Source of the DNA: Flavobacteriales bacterium
GTDB lineage: Bacteria > Bacteroidota > Bacteroidia > Flavobacteriales_D > Crocinitomicaceae
DNA length: 10,510 bases
Reading direction: 5' to 3'
NCBI GenBank assembly: GCA_018665005.1
Contig: JABJEE010000061.1
Span: 1 to 10,510, forward strand
Position 1 is the first letter of the stretch. The number at the start of each line of letters is the position of its first letter. The notes under the pieces were generated by a model, which made no database searches, was not told the DNA's origin, and was given only the letters and a program-made list of their open reading frames with translations. The position numbers and the translations under genes are program-made. This document shows, piece after piece, positions 1-6,199 of this stretch.

Positions 1-48
1 AATACAGAATCTATTAATACTGCGTTGAAAATAGTATTTTTCAAATGA
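1..48 (+). CDS. Possible C-terminal tail of an upstream gene (5' partial)
   Basis: Frame 1 is open from the left edge to a TGA at 46-48 and encodes about 15 residues ending IVFFK. The other two forward frames close earlier. If real, the gene would end 12 bases before the CapA-like start, which would suit an operon. The stretch is far too short to identify and an open frame of this size is common by chance, so this is a weak call. Confidence 0.25.
   Translation, partial: NTESINTALKIVFFK
25..44. repeat. 7-bp AT-rich inverted repeat before the CapA-like gene
   Basis: TTGAAAA at 25-31 is matched by TTTTCAA at 38-44 around a six-base loop. The right arm carries a T run. It could be a weak hairpin at the end of the upstream gene or chance in AT-rich DNA. 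It overlaps the possible reading frame ending at 48, which argues against a dedicated terminator. Confidence 0.25.
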
Positions 49-60
49 AAATAATGAACT

Positions 61-1137
61 ATGAGAGTAATCCTACTAATTTTTTCTTTAATCATTCAAT
101 TCTCTGTAAGCCACTGCCAAGATTCCTTATCCTTAATCTTTATTGGAGACATCATGGGGCACGGTGGACAAATAGAAGCTGCATACAATGCGAAAACAAA
201 AAGCTATAATTATGATGCAGTTTTCGAAAAGATAAAACCCGTCCTGAATAGGGCTGATATAACCATTGCGAATCTTGAAGTGACATTGGCGGGGCCTCCC
301 TACTCTGGATACCCTCAATTTTCTTCTCCAGACGCATTAGTGAAATCTTGTAAAAGAAATGGAATAGATGTACTTGTTACCGCAAACAACCACTCTTGCG
401 ACAGACGCAAAAATGGAATTATCAGAACCCTCGAGGTCTTAGATGCAAATCAAATCCCGCATACAGGTACTTTTCGCAATTCTGTGGAAAGAGAGCACAA
501 TAACCTACTCATACTAAGAAAGGGTTCTATAAGAGTTGGTGTTTTGAATTATACTTATGGAACCAATGGTTTAAAGGCAGCAAAACCAACCATTGTAAAT
601 TATATTGATACAGAATCAATGCGTTTAGATATTGAAAAAAGCAAATTGGAAAATCTGGATCAACTTATTGTCATTACCCATTGGGGATTGGAATACCAAA
701 CGTCTCCAAATAAATCACAGATCAAAGTTGCAGAATTTCTTCTAGACAATGGAGCGGACATGGTCATAGGCGGACACCCACATGTTATTCAAAAGGCCAT
801 ATGGAGAAAAGAAAAAAATCAATTGGTGGCATACTCACTTGGGAATTTCGTATCAAATCAAGCCAGTGTTAACACAGACGGTGGAATGATGCTTGAGCTC
901 ACACTTGTGAAAAACGATGGTCATACAGAACTAAAAAAACCTGGATATCATCTTATTTGGGTTCACAAACCCAATGTTAATGGAAAAAAGATATATGAAA
1001 TCATTCCATGCAATCTCTATGAAAAGGACACAACGATTATGAATGCAACGAATAACTCAAGAATGAACCTATTCATAAAAAATGCACGAAAAATCATGTC
1101 GCAAAATGAAAACATTCCTGAAATTCAATTGCGTTAA
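61..1137 (+). CDS. Secreted CapA-family (PGA_cap) metallophosphatase-like protein
   Basis: This 358-residue protein belongs to the CapA/YwtB family, named after poly-gamma-glutamate capsule synthesis proteins and built on a calcineurin-like metallophosphatase fold. The family's motifs appear in order: GDIM at 29-32, NLE at 71-73, NNH at 109-111, THWG at 206-209, GGHPH at 237-241 and SLGNF at 259-263. The Asp, Asn and His residues of these motifs are the expected metal ligands. Residues 1-20 form a basic then hydrophobic signal peptide. Cys19 follows VSH, which is not a good lipobox, so an ordinary exported protein is likelier than a lipoprotein. No capB or capC neighbour is present, so a capsule role cannot be inferred. 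Lone CapA homologues are common and mostly uncharacterised. The start follows an A-rich leader without a clear Shine-Dalgarno. It converges on the carotenoid desaturase gene and overlaps its end by four bases. Confidence 0.88.
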   Translation: MRVILLIFSLIIQFSVSHCQDSLSLIFIGDIMGHGGQIEAAYNAKTKSYNYDAVFEKIKPVLNRADITIANLEVTLAGPPYSGYPQFSSPDALVKSCKRNGIDVLVTANNHSCDRRKNGIIRTLEVLDANQIPHTGTFRNSVEREHNNLLILRKGSIRVGVLNYTYGTNGLKAAKPTIVNYIDTESMRLDIEKSKLENLDQLIVITHWGLEYQTSPNKSQIKVAEFLLDNGADMVIGGHPHVIQKAIWRKEKNQLVAYSLGNFVSNQASVNTDGGMMLELTLVKNDGHTELKKPGYHLIWVHKPNVNGKKIYEIIPCNLYEKDTTIMNATNNSRMNLFIKNARKIMSQNENIPEIQLR

Positions 1138-2612
1138 TGTAGCTTAAAGTCTCTTTTTACGCATTTCTCAATAATCTTAGCACTATTCAAAGCCAATGGT
1201 ATTCCTCCGCCGGGATGCACCGTTACACCTGCAAAATATAGCCCTTTGATTTGACTGGAAAAGTTAGGGTGTCGATAAAAGGCAGACGTCTTGCTATTTG
1301 ATGAATTCCCATAAATTGAACCCTGCATTCCTGAATACATATCCTCCATCTTAATAGGGTCCATATATTCCTCTATTTCAATAAATTGCTCCAAATCTTC
1401 TCCCAAAATCCTATTTAATTTTAAAAGAATGTTTTTTCTTAATTCCATGCGCAACGCCTCCCAATCTTGTCCTGTATTTATAGGTGCGTTTACCATTACA
1501 AACCAATTCTCACCATACTTAGGAGCATCTTTAGCTTCTGCTTTAGAAGAGATATGAATATATACGGTTGGGTCCGAACAAATTGACTTATCCCGAAACA
1601 TGGTTCGAAATTCTTCTTCATAGTCGTCGGAAAAAAAGATATTGTGAACATCTAGCTGCGGAAACTTTTTCTTAATGCCCCAATAAAAGACAACAGCCGA
1701 AGTAGATTTTTCTTGTTGTAGAATCTTCTCAGGTCCTTTAATATTGGTCAGTAACTTTTTATAGGTATTGTGAACATCCATGTTACTTACTACCAAATCA
1801 GCTTCTTCATTCCTTTCATGAACCGTAACTCCTTTAATGCCATTACGATCATACTTTATTGAAGTAACAGGGGTATTAAATGAAAAATCAACTCCTATAG
1901 ATTTTGCATGTTCGTATAGATGCTCGGTGATTGAAACCATACCACCGTTTGGCATGTAAGGACCAATATTTAACTCAAGATGGGCAATGATATTGAGCAT
2001 TCCTGGAGCTTCATACGGATTACTCCCATTGTAAGTCGCAAAACGATTGAAGATCTGAATGGTTTTTTTATTCTTGAATCGATTACGGTTCATGTCATTC
2101 ATGGTTGTAAGCAATCCATATTTAGGTATTCGAAGAAGTGCACGAAATAACCCCTTATTAAACCAATGAGAAATCCTGTGTAAAGAAGATGAAATGAAAA
2201 CTGGATACACGGACTCATAATTGTCCTCTAGCCTCTTTAAATACCTATATACCTGAGCCTTATCTTCACCAAGTTCCTTATGCAGTACCTCAGAAACCAT
2301 ATCCGCCCCACTCGGAAGAGCGATCTTCACACCATCTTCAAAAAAGTAGTTGCATGAAATAGGTAACTTTTGGTAGCTAAAACTACTTGTTGATGAAGCA
2401 TTTAGATGTAATAACTCATCCACAAGCTGTGGCTCAGTAAAAACAGATGGACCCATGTCAAACCTATAATCTTTGAATTGACTTGATCGAATTTTACCTC
2501 CGGGTTCCGAATTCGTTTCGTACACGATCGTTTCAAACCCCAAATGGGCAAGACGAATAGCTGATGCTATGCCACCGATACCCGCTCCTATAACAATCGC
2601 TTTTTTGCCCAT
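1134..2612 (-). CDS. Carotenoid desaturase of the CrtI/CrtD family
   Basis: This 492-residue FAD-dependent amine-oxidase-fold protein acts in carotenoid synthesis. The N-terminus has the dinucleotide-binding motif GAGIGG at 9-14, the ribose-binding Glu32 and PGGK at 37-40, then RFDMGPSVFT, typical of phytoene-desaturase-like enzymes. The C-terminus carries the second FAD signature, TVHPGGGIPLAL, at about 464-475. Full length matches the family (about 490-500). Two stretches, FATYNGSNPYEAP and TVHPGGGIPL, remind me more of CrtD (1-hydroxycarotenoid 3,4-desaturase) than of CrtI phytoene desaturase, but this is from memory and the exact substrate is uncertain. No crtB, crtY or crtZ gene lies in the window, so the gene is separated from any carotenoid cluster here. 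The ATG at 2612 is directly before the nucleotide-binding motif, so the start is secure. No good TAnnTTTG box was found close upstream. Confidence 0.88.
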   Translation of the reverse strand: MGKKAIVIGAGIGGIASAIRLAHLGFETIVYETNSEPGGKIRSSQFKDYRFDMGPSVFTEPQLVDELLHLNASSTSSFSYQKLPISCNYFFEDGVKIALPSGADMVSEVLHKELGEDKAQVYRYLKRLEDNYESVYPVFISSSLHRISHWFNKGLFRALLRIPKYGLLTTMNDMNRNRFKNKKTIQIFNRFATYNGSNPYEAPGMLNIIAHLELNIGPYMPNGGMVSITEHLYEHAKSIGVDFSFNTPVTSIKYDRNGIKGVTVHERNEEADLVVSNMDVHNTYKKLLTNIKGPEKILQQEKSTSAVVFYWGIKKKFPQLDVHNIFFSDDYEEEFRTMFRDKSICSDPTVYIHISSKAEAKDAPKYGENWFVMVNAPINTGQDWEALRMELRKNILLKLNRILGEDLEQFIEIEEYMDPIKMEDMYSGMQGSIYGNSSNSKTSAFYRHPNFSSQIKGLYFAGVTVHPGGGIPLALNSAKIIEKCVKRDFKLH

Positions 2613-2748
2613 GGCTTAAAAACATTTAAATTTTCTGTTTGTTCCGACGAACTTAATCATATTATTTACAATAAATATATAGCCAAAAGCCCCAGAGCTA
2701 TGAGTAAAAATGACATAAAGCCTTGATTTAGCAGGCATTTCAGCTGAG

Positions 2749-2778
2749 TTTATTAACAAAATGGCTCATTTATTAACA
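2749..2778. repeat. Direct repeat of TTTATTAACA with 20-bp period
   Basis: TTTATTAACA occurs exactly at 2749-2758 and again at 2769-2778. The period of 20 bp is close to two helical turns, so a protein bound to both would sit on one DNA face. The pair lies about 100-130 bp upstream of the HU start codon and about 137-166 bp upstream of the desaturase start. This suggests a possible operator for either gene; no regulator is known. Confidence 0.4.
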
Positions 2779-2805
2779 TTTTAGGTACTTTTTCGCCACC
2801 AATCC

Positions 2806-2835
2806 TTGACTGACATTGATATTAAAATATATTTG
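2806..2835 (+). promoter_or_regulatory. Promoter of the HU gene (Bacteroidota-type)
   Basis: A TTG at 2806-2808 and a perfect TAnnTTTG box (TATATTTG, 2828-2835) are separated by 19 bp, matching the Bacteroidota housekeeping consensus (-33 TTG, -7 TAnnTTTG). The same DNA also reads as TTGACT, 16 bp, TATATT, close to a classical sigma-70 promoter. Transcription should start near 2840, giving an A/T-rich leader of roughly 38 bases with an A-run just before the ATG and no Shine-Dalgarno. Confidence 0.65.
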
Positions 2836-2877
2836 TTCTGATAATTAATTATTAATCAATAAAAAAAACAACTCATT

Positions 2878-3150
2878 ATGAACAAAGCAGAATTAATTGA
2901 TGCAATGGCAGATGGAGCTGGATTGTCTAAAGCAGATGCTAAAAAAGCATTAGACGCATTTGTTGGAGCTACTTCAGGTGCTTTGAAAAAAGGTGACAGA
3001 ATCTCATTAGTAGGTTTTGGATCTTTTTCAATCACTAGACGTGCTGCAAGAGCTGGACGTAATCCAAAAACTGGCGCTGTTATTCAAATCGCAGCTAAAA
3101 ACACAGTAAAATTCAAAGCAGGATCTGATTTATCTTCAACGGTAAACTAA
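2878..3150 (+). CDS. HU-family histone-like DNA-binding protein
   Basis: This 90-residue protein is a full-length bacterial HU homologue, a dimeric nucleoid protein that binds and bends DNA without strong sequence specificity. The N-terminal half is the helical dimerisation region (NKAELIDAMA... to about residue 40). The family signature GFGSF followed by R...RAGRNPKTG lies at about 46-65; the Arg-Asn-Pro marks the tip of the DNA-embracing beta arm. The 90-residue length is standard. The gene stands alone with its own strong promoter and a strong terminator, as expected for an abundant protein. Its codon use is dominated by A- and T-ending codons. HU rather than IHF is favoured by the plain arm sequence and the length, though alpha and beta forms cannot be told apart. 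Confidence 0.96.
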   Translation: MNKAELIDAMADGAGLSKADAKKALDAFVGATSGALKKGDRISLVGFGSFSITRRAARAGRNPKTGAVIQIAAKNTVKFKAGSDLSSTVN

Positions 3151-3166
3151 GATTTCTAAAGAATTA

Positions 3167-3198
3167 GAAAAGGTCATCTTCGGATGGCCTTTTTTTTT
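3167..3198 (+). terminator. Rho-independent terminator of the HU gene
   Basis: A 9-bp stem (3170-3178 with 3183-3191, one G-T wobble) closes on a TTCG tetraloop flanked by C and G, the extra-stable C(UUCG)G hairpin. A run of nine Ts (3190-3198) follows. Extra A-T pairs can extend the base. It lies 16-48 bases after the HU stop and just before the end of the convergent SDR gene. Read on the minus strand it has a shorter T tract, so it may also serve the SDR gene less efficiently. Confidence 0.9.
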
Positions 3199-3201
3199 GC
3201 C

Positions 3202-4002
3202 TTAAGTTGCGGATTGATTTTTAATGATTTTCCAAAACAAAGCCGGAAAGAAACGCCTTAGTGTTACTGCTTTAATCTCTTTGTTCCCGATTAAAACCTC
3301 TCTTTTCTTCGAAATTAAGGCTTTCAATAATTGACTTACACACTCTTCTACAGGCATCCCTGTTTCTTGATTGTGGTCCATCTCACCATGTTTCTGTCCG
3401 TCTGCAGCGATTGCATTTGTAGAAATAGGTGTATTAATTTTACCGGGACATGCGATTGTAACACTTAAGCCATTCTCTTCTTCCTCTAGAGCCAAAGATT
3501 CGTAATACCCATGCAATGCATGCTTAGAAGCACTATAGCTTGACCTCAAAAAGAATCCAAATTTTCCAGCTATACTACTGATGACGAGAATCTGTCCTTT
3601 ACTTTTTCTTAACGATGGTAATACACTCTTGGTTAACATGACATTCCCGAAGAAATTCACCTCCATAATTTTTCTTACGACATCTTCAGATGAATCAAAT
3701 GCCGTTCCTCTTTGACTTATACCTCCGTTCTGAATAAGAAGATCTATACGATTAAACTTACTTAATGCCAAATCTAAAATATGATCAAAAGAACTACTTT
3801 CTGACAAGTCTAATGGAAGTACAAGATGATTTTCCGTAAATGAAAGCTCTTTCGATAGCTCAACTAAAGCTTGTTCATTTCTACTAGAGAGTATGAGCTT
3901 AGCACCAAGCTTTGAGAGTTGAATACATAGCTCTTTTCCTATTCCCGAGCTCGCACCAGTAATCCAAACTACTTTATCCTTGAAATACGCTTCTTTTGAC
4001 AT
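3202..4002 (-). CDS. Short-chain dehydrogenase/reductase, DHRS7B-like
   Basis: A 266-residue NAD(P)(H)-dependent classical SDR. The Rossmann motif TGASSGIG is at 15-22, followed by the catalytic Asn116, Ser143, Tyr156 and Lys160 (YSASK). Arg41 after the second strand fits NADP(H) use. The usual NAG motif is NGG here (92-94). From ISQRGTAFDSS through STNAIAADG the sequence resembles the DHRS7B/11-beta-HSD1-like branch, as I remember it, but the substrate is unknown. The last 40 residues (FFPALFWKII) are hydrophobic, as in that branch. I place the start at the ATG at 4002 (MSKEAYFKDK); an in-frame TTG at 4017 overlaps the TATCTTTG promoter box and would add five unlikely residues. The gene converges on HU across a terminator and diverges from gmhA with 73 bp between starts. 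Confidence 0.92.
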   Translation of the reverse strand: MSKEAYFKDKVVWITGASSGIGKELCIQLSKLGAKLILSSRNEQALVELSKELSFTENHLVLPLDLSESSSFDHILDLALSKFNRIDLLIQNGGISQRGTAFDSSEDVVRKIMEVNFFGNVMLTKSVLPSLRKSKGQILVISSIAGKFGFFLRSSYSASKHALHGYYESLALEEEENGLSVTIACPGKINTPISTNAIAADGQKHGEMDHNQETGMPVEECVSQLLKALISKKREVLIGNKEIKAVTLRRFFPALFWKIIKNQSAT

Positions 4003-4006
4003 AAAA

Positions 4007-4014
4007 CAAAGATA
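4007..4014 (-). promoter_or_regulatory. -7 box of the SDR gene
   Basis: On the minus strand TATCTTTG is a perfect TAnnTTTG box, with only four bases between it and the ATG at 4002. Transcription would begin at or next to the start codon, giving a leaderless or nearly leaderless mRNA. No clear -33 TTG is visible 17-20 bp upstream. Confidence 0.5.
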
Positions 4015-4051
4015 CAAAACAATTGAATCCGTAATTCTATAGACTTTTACT

Positions 4052-4059
4052 TAACTTTA
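4052..4059 (+). promoter_or_regulatory. Possible -7 box of gmhA (one mismatch)
   Basis: TAACTTTA matches TAnnTTTG except for the last base and sits 16 bases before the gmhA ATG. No -33 TTG is at the right distance; the nearest, 4023-4025, is 26 bp away. Such near matches are frequent in AT-rich DNA. Confidence 0.3.
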
Positions 4060-4075
4060 CTCTACTTTAATCAAT

Positions 4076-4654
4076 ATGAGTAATAAAGACATCAAAAAAC
4101 ATTTTGAAGAGGCCTTAGAGGTTCTTTCTGCTTTTAATACGGATGAAAATCTCCAAAAGATAGAACATGCAATCAAAATGCTTTCCGAATCTATTGATAA
4201 CGGAAACAAAATTATCAGCTGCGGTAACGGTGGCTCCATGTGTGACGCCATGCATTTCGCCGAAGAACTTAGTGGACGATTTAGAAACGATCGTAAGGGT
4301 CTGGCTGCGGTTTCCATTTCAGATCCCAGCCACATTTCGTGTGTAGCCAATGATTATGGCTACGAGTATGTTTTTTCAAGATATATAGAAGCTCTTGGAA
4401 ATACAGGAGATGTATTATTGGGTATTTCTACCTCAGGGAATTCTAAAAACGTCATTAAGGCTGTTGAATTGGCAAAATCGAAAGGAATCAGAACAATAGT
4501 ATTGACAGGGAAAACGGGCGGAAAATTAGCAGAAATGGCTGATCTTGAAATTAGAGCACCACATAGTGAATATGCCGATCGTGCTCAAGAGATTCACATT
4601 AAGGTAATTCATGCCCTAATTGATGGAATCGAAAAAGAACTTAATCTGGCGTAA
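4076..4654 (+). CDS. gmhA: Sedoheptulose-7-phosphate isomerase GmhA
   Basis: GmhA converts sedoheptulose 7-phosphate to D-glycero-D-manno-heptose 7-phosphate, the first step towards the ADP-heptose used in the lipopolysaccharide core. It is cytoplasmic, a tetramer, and needs zinc. The protein has 192 residues, the same as the E. coli enzyme, and is one SIS domain. Visible motifs are SCGNGGS at 48-54, the CDAMHFAEEL helix at 56-65, SHISC at 85-89, GISTSGNS at 116-123 and the QEIHIKVIH helix at 171-179. By comparison with E. coli the zinc ligands would be His60, Glu64, Gln171 and His179, all present. No other heptose gene (hldE, gmhB, hldD) is adjacent, so the pathway is dispersed. The gene diverges from the SDR and its last 14 bases overlap the 3' end of the antiporter gene. 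Confidence 0.95.
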   Translation: MSNKDIKKHFEEALEVLSAFNTDENLQKIEHAIKMLSESIDNGNKIISCGNGGSMCDAMHFAEELSGRFRNDRKGLAAVSISDPSHISCVANDYGYEYVFSRYIEALGNTGDVLLGISTSGNSKNVIKAVELAKSKGIRTIVLTGKTGGKLAEMADLEIRAPHSEYADRAQEIHIKVIHALIDGIEKELNLA

Positions 4655-6122
4655 CTTCACCACTTTTAATGGCTTCCATTTCTTCTTTTGAATACCTTCT
4701 TATTCGGATATTCAAGAAACCATATAGCATGGTCATAATTGGACTGATTAAATTAAAGAAGCAAAACATCCAATAAGATCCTGTGGCTACACCCAATACT
4801 CCAGCATGATATGCCCCACAGGTATTCCAAGGAATTAAGGGCGAAGTAACGGTTCCCGAATCTTCTAAAGTTCTACTTAAGTTCTCAGGCTTTAAACCTC
4901 TATCTTTAAATTCTTTAGAAAACATTTTTCCAGGCACTACTATGGCCAAATACTGATCTGAAGTTGTGGCATTGAAAAAGATACATGTCCCTGCCGTTTT
5001 GGCAATTAATGAACCTGCAGATTCAACCTTACCTATAAAACTTGAAGTAATTTTCTTAAGCATTCCTGTAACCTCCATCGCTCCTCCAAAGCACATAGAA
5101 CAGATGACCAACCAAATCGTATTTAGCATACCACTCATCCCTCCTGTTGAAAGCAAATCATTTACGGCAGCACTCCCCGTTTCAATACTTGACTCCCCAG
5201 CTATGGTATTAAAAAAAGTCATGTAGGAAGACATAAAATAATTATCTGTAATCCCGGACAATTGATTGACTATTTCAGGTTGTGCAATGATTGCCGCTAC
5301 TCCTCCAGCAACAGTCCCAAAAAACAATGCGGGAAGTGCATCCCACTTCATAACAATTAAGGCAATTACAACACAGGGCACAAGAAACAACCATGGAGAA
5401 ATCACAAAGGTTTGATTTAAGGTATGCTGCATGCTCTCAATCCCAGCTATATCAGTCTTTGAATCCAATGAAAGGCCCAAAAACAAAAAGATGATTAAGG
5501 TGATGATTAATGTAGGCACCGTTGTATACATCATATATCGGATATGTGTAAACAGATCTGTGCCTGCCATAGCTGGTGCAAGATTAGTTGTATCAGAAAG
5601 AGGAGACATCTTATCTCCAAAATAGGCTCCTGAAATAATAGCTCCTGCGATCATTCCTTCACTGATTCCCATTACGCTCCCTATACCAAGCAATGCAAGT
5701 CCGACTGTACCAATGGTACTCCATGAGCTGCCTGTGGCCAAAGCTACAATAGCGCATATGATGCATGATGCTACAAGAAAAAAGCTCGGATTAAGAATGT
5801 CAAGTCCATAATAAATCATTGTGGGAACGACTCCGGAAATCATCCATGTTCCGCTCAAAGCACCAATAACCAATAAAATAAGAATGGCCCCTAAAGAAGA
5901 TTTGATGCTTTTAACCATTCCGTCCTGAATCATTTTCCAAGAGAAGCCTTGTCCGATACCAATTGCAGACGCAATGACCGCCCCAAAAAGCAAAGCGATC
6001 TGATTGGGTCCTCCTGTTGCATCATCTTTAAACAGGTACACATTGAATGCCAATAAACCAATTAAAACGATAATAGGAATAAAGGCTTCAATAAAACTAG
6101 GAGTACGGGTAGAATCATTCAT
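4641..6122 (-). CDS. NhaC-family Na+/H+ antiporter
   Basis: A 493-residue inner-membrane transporter with about eleven hydrophobic segments (roughly 11-31, 40-57, 76-97, 113-135, 140-165, 198-218, 241-258, 262-281, 329-355, 366-390, 450-475). The family motif GDKMSPLSDTTNLAPA begins at 169, with Asp170 and Asp177 candidate ion-coupling residues; the preceding ATGSSWST is also typical. A second conserved loop, SDQYLA, follows in the C-terminal half, with TSPLIPWNTCGA after it. Family members exchange Na+ for H+, and some instead couple Na+/H+ to organic acids (malate/lactate) or amino acids, so the exact substrates are open. Na+ extrusion would fit a marine or alkaline lifestyle. The start ATG at 6122 precedes the first membrane segment. 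It converges on gmhA (14-bp overlap) and diverges from uvrA with 77 bp between. Confidence 0.92.
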   Translation of the reverse strand: MNDSTRTPSFIEAFIPIIVLIGLLAFNVYLFKDDATGGPNQIALLFGAVIASAIGIGQGFSWKMIQDGMVKSIKSSLGAILILLVIGALSGTWMISGVVPTMIYYGLDILNPSFFLVASCIICAIVALATGSSWSTIGTVGLALLGIGSVMGISEGMIAGAIISGAYFGDKMSPLSDTTNLAPAMAGTDLFTHIRYMMYTTVPTLIITLIIFLFLGLSLDSKTDIAGIESMQHTLNQTFVISPWLFLVPCVVIALIVMKWDALPALFFGTVAGGVAAIIAQPEIVNQLSGITDNYFMSSYMTFFNTIAGESSIETGSAAVNDLLSTGGMSGMLNTIWLVICSMCFGGAMEVTGMLKKITSSFIGKVESAGSLIAKTAGTCIFFNATTSDQYLAIVVPGKMFSKEFKDRGLKPENLSRTLEDSGTVTSPLIPWNTCGAYHAGVLGVATGSYWMFCFFNLISPIMTMLYGFLNIRIRRYSKEEMEAIKSGEVTPD

Positions 6123-6137
6123 ATTTTCGATTTGGGC

Positions 6138-6145
6138 TAAAAATA
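6138..6145 (-). promoter_or_regulatory. Possible -7 box of the antiporter gene (one mismatch)
   Basis: On the minus strand TATTTTTA matches TAnnTTTG except for the last base, 15 bases before the ATG at 6122. No TTG lies at the expected 17-20 bp upstream. The position resembles the candidate box before gmhA, but this is weak. Confidence 0.25.
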
Positions 6146-6190
6146 AGCATAATATTCAATCACTTCTGAACCCCATTAGACATCATCTGT

Positions 6191-6198
6191 TATTTTTG
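6191..6198 (+). promoter_or_regulatory. -7 box overlapping the start of uvrA
   Basis: TATTTTTG is a perfect TAnnTTTG match with one base between it and the ATG at 6200. With the usual start of transcription several bases downstream, the transcript would begin about 6202-6205. That would place a GTG at 6203, the second codon, at the 5' end. No clear -33 TTG is seen. Confidence 0.4.
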
Positions 6199-6199
6199 T

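Larger units (their letters stand above)
2613..2877. other. Non-coding region between two divergent genes
   Basis: This 265-bp AT-rich stretch separates the carotenoid desaturase (-) from the HU gene (+) and must hold both promoters. I can place the HU promoter and a pair of phased direct repeats, described separately. I see no tRNA, no sizeable open frame and no long hairpin. Small inverted repeats (GTTC/GAAC at about 2641-2652, ATAGC/GCTAT at 2679-2701) are too short to interpret. Confidence 0.7.

Noticed and set aside
2641..2701. Small inverted repeats GTTC/GAAC and ATAGC/GCTAT as operators or an RNA structure
   Set aside because: Arms are only 4-5 bp, which is expected by chance; no riboswitch or small-RNA pattern was recognised.
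2700..2726. A nine-codon frame (ATG to TGA) upstream of the HU gene that resembles the first codons of gmhA
   Set aside because: Seventeen of 21 bases match, but both stretches are A-rich, the frame closes at once, and nothing around it is shared. Probably coincidence.
4003..4017. TTG start at 4017 for the SDR gene
   Set aside because: It overlaps the TATCTTTG promoter box, and the added residues YLCF are unlike any SDR N-terminus; the ATG at 4002 fits better.
4966..5625. Plus-strand open frames inside the antiporter gene
   Set aside because: They mirror the hydrophobic codon pattern of the opposite strand and have no start signals or family motifs.
4076..6122. A functional link between gmhA and the antiporter, or between uvrA and cmk, as a novel system
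   Set aside because: All are ordinary housekeeping families, the first pair is convergent, and close spacing alone does not show joint function.
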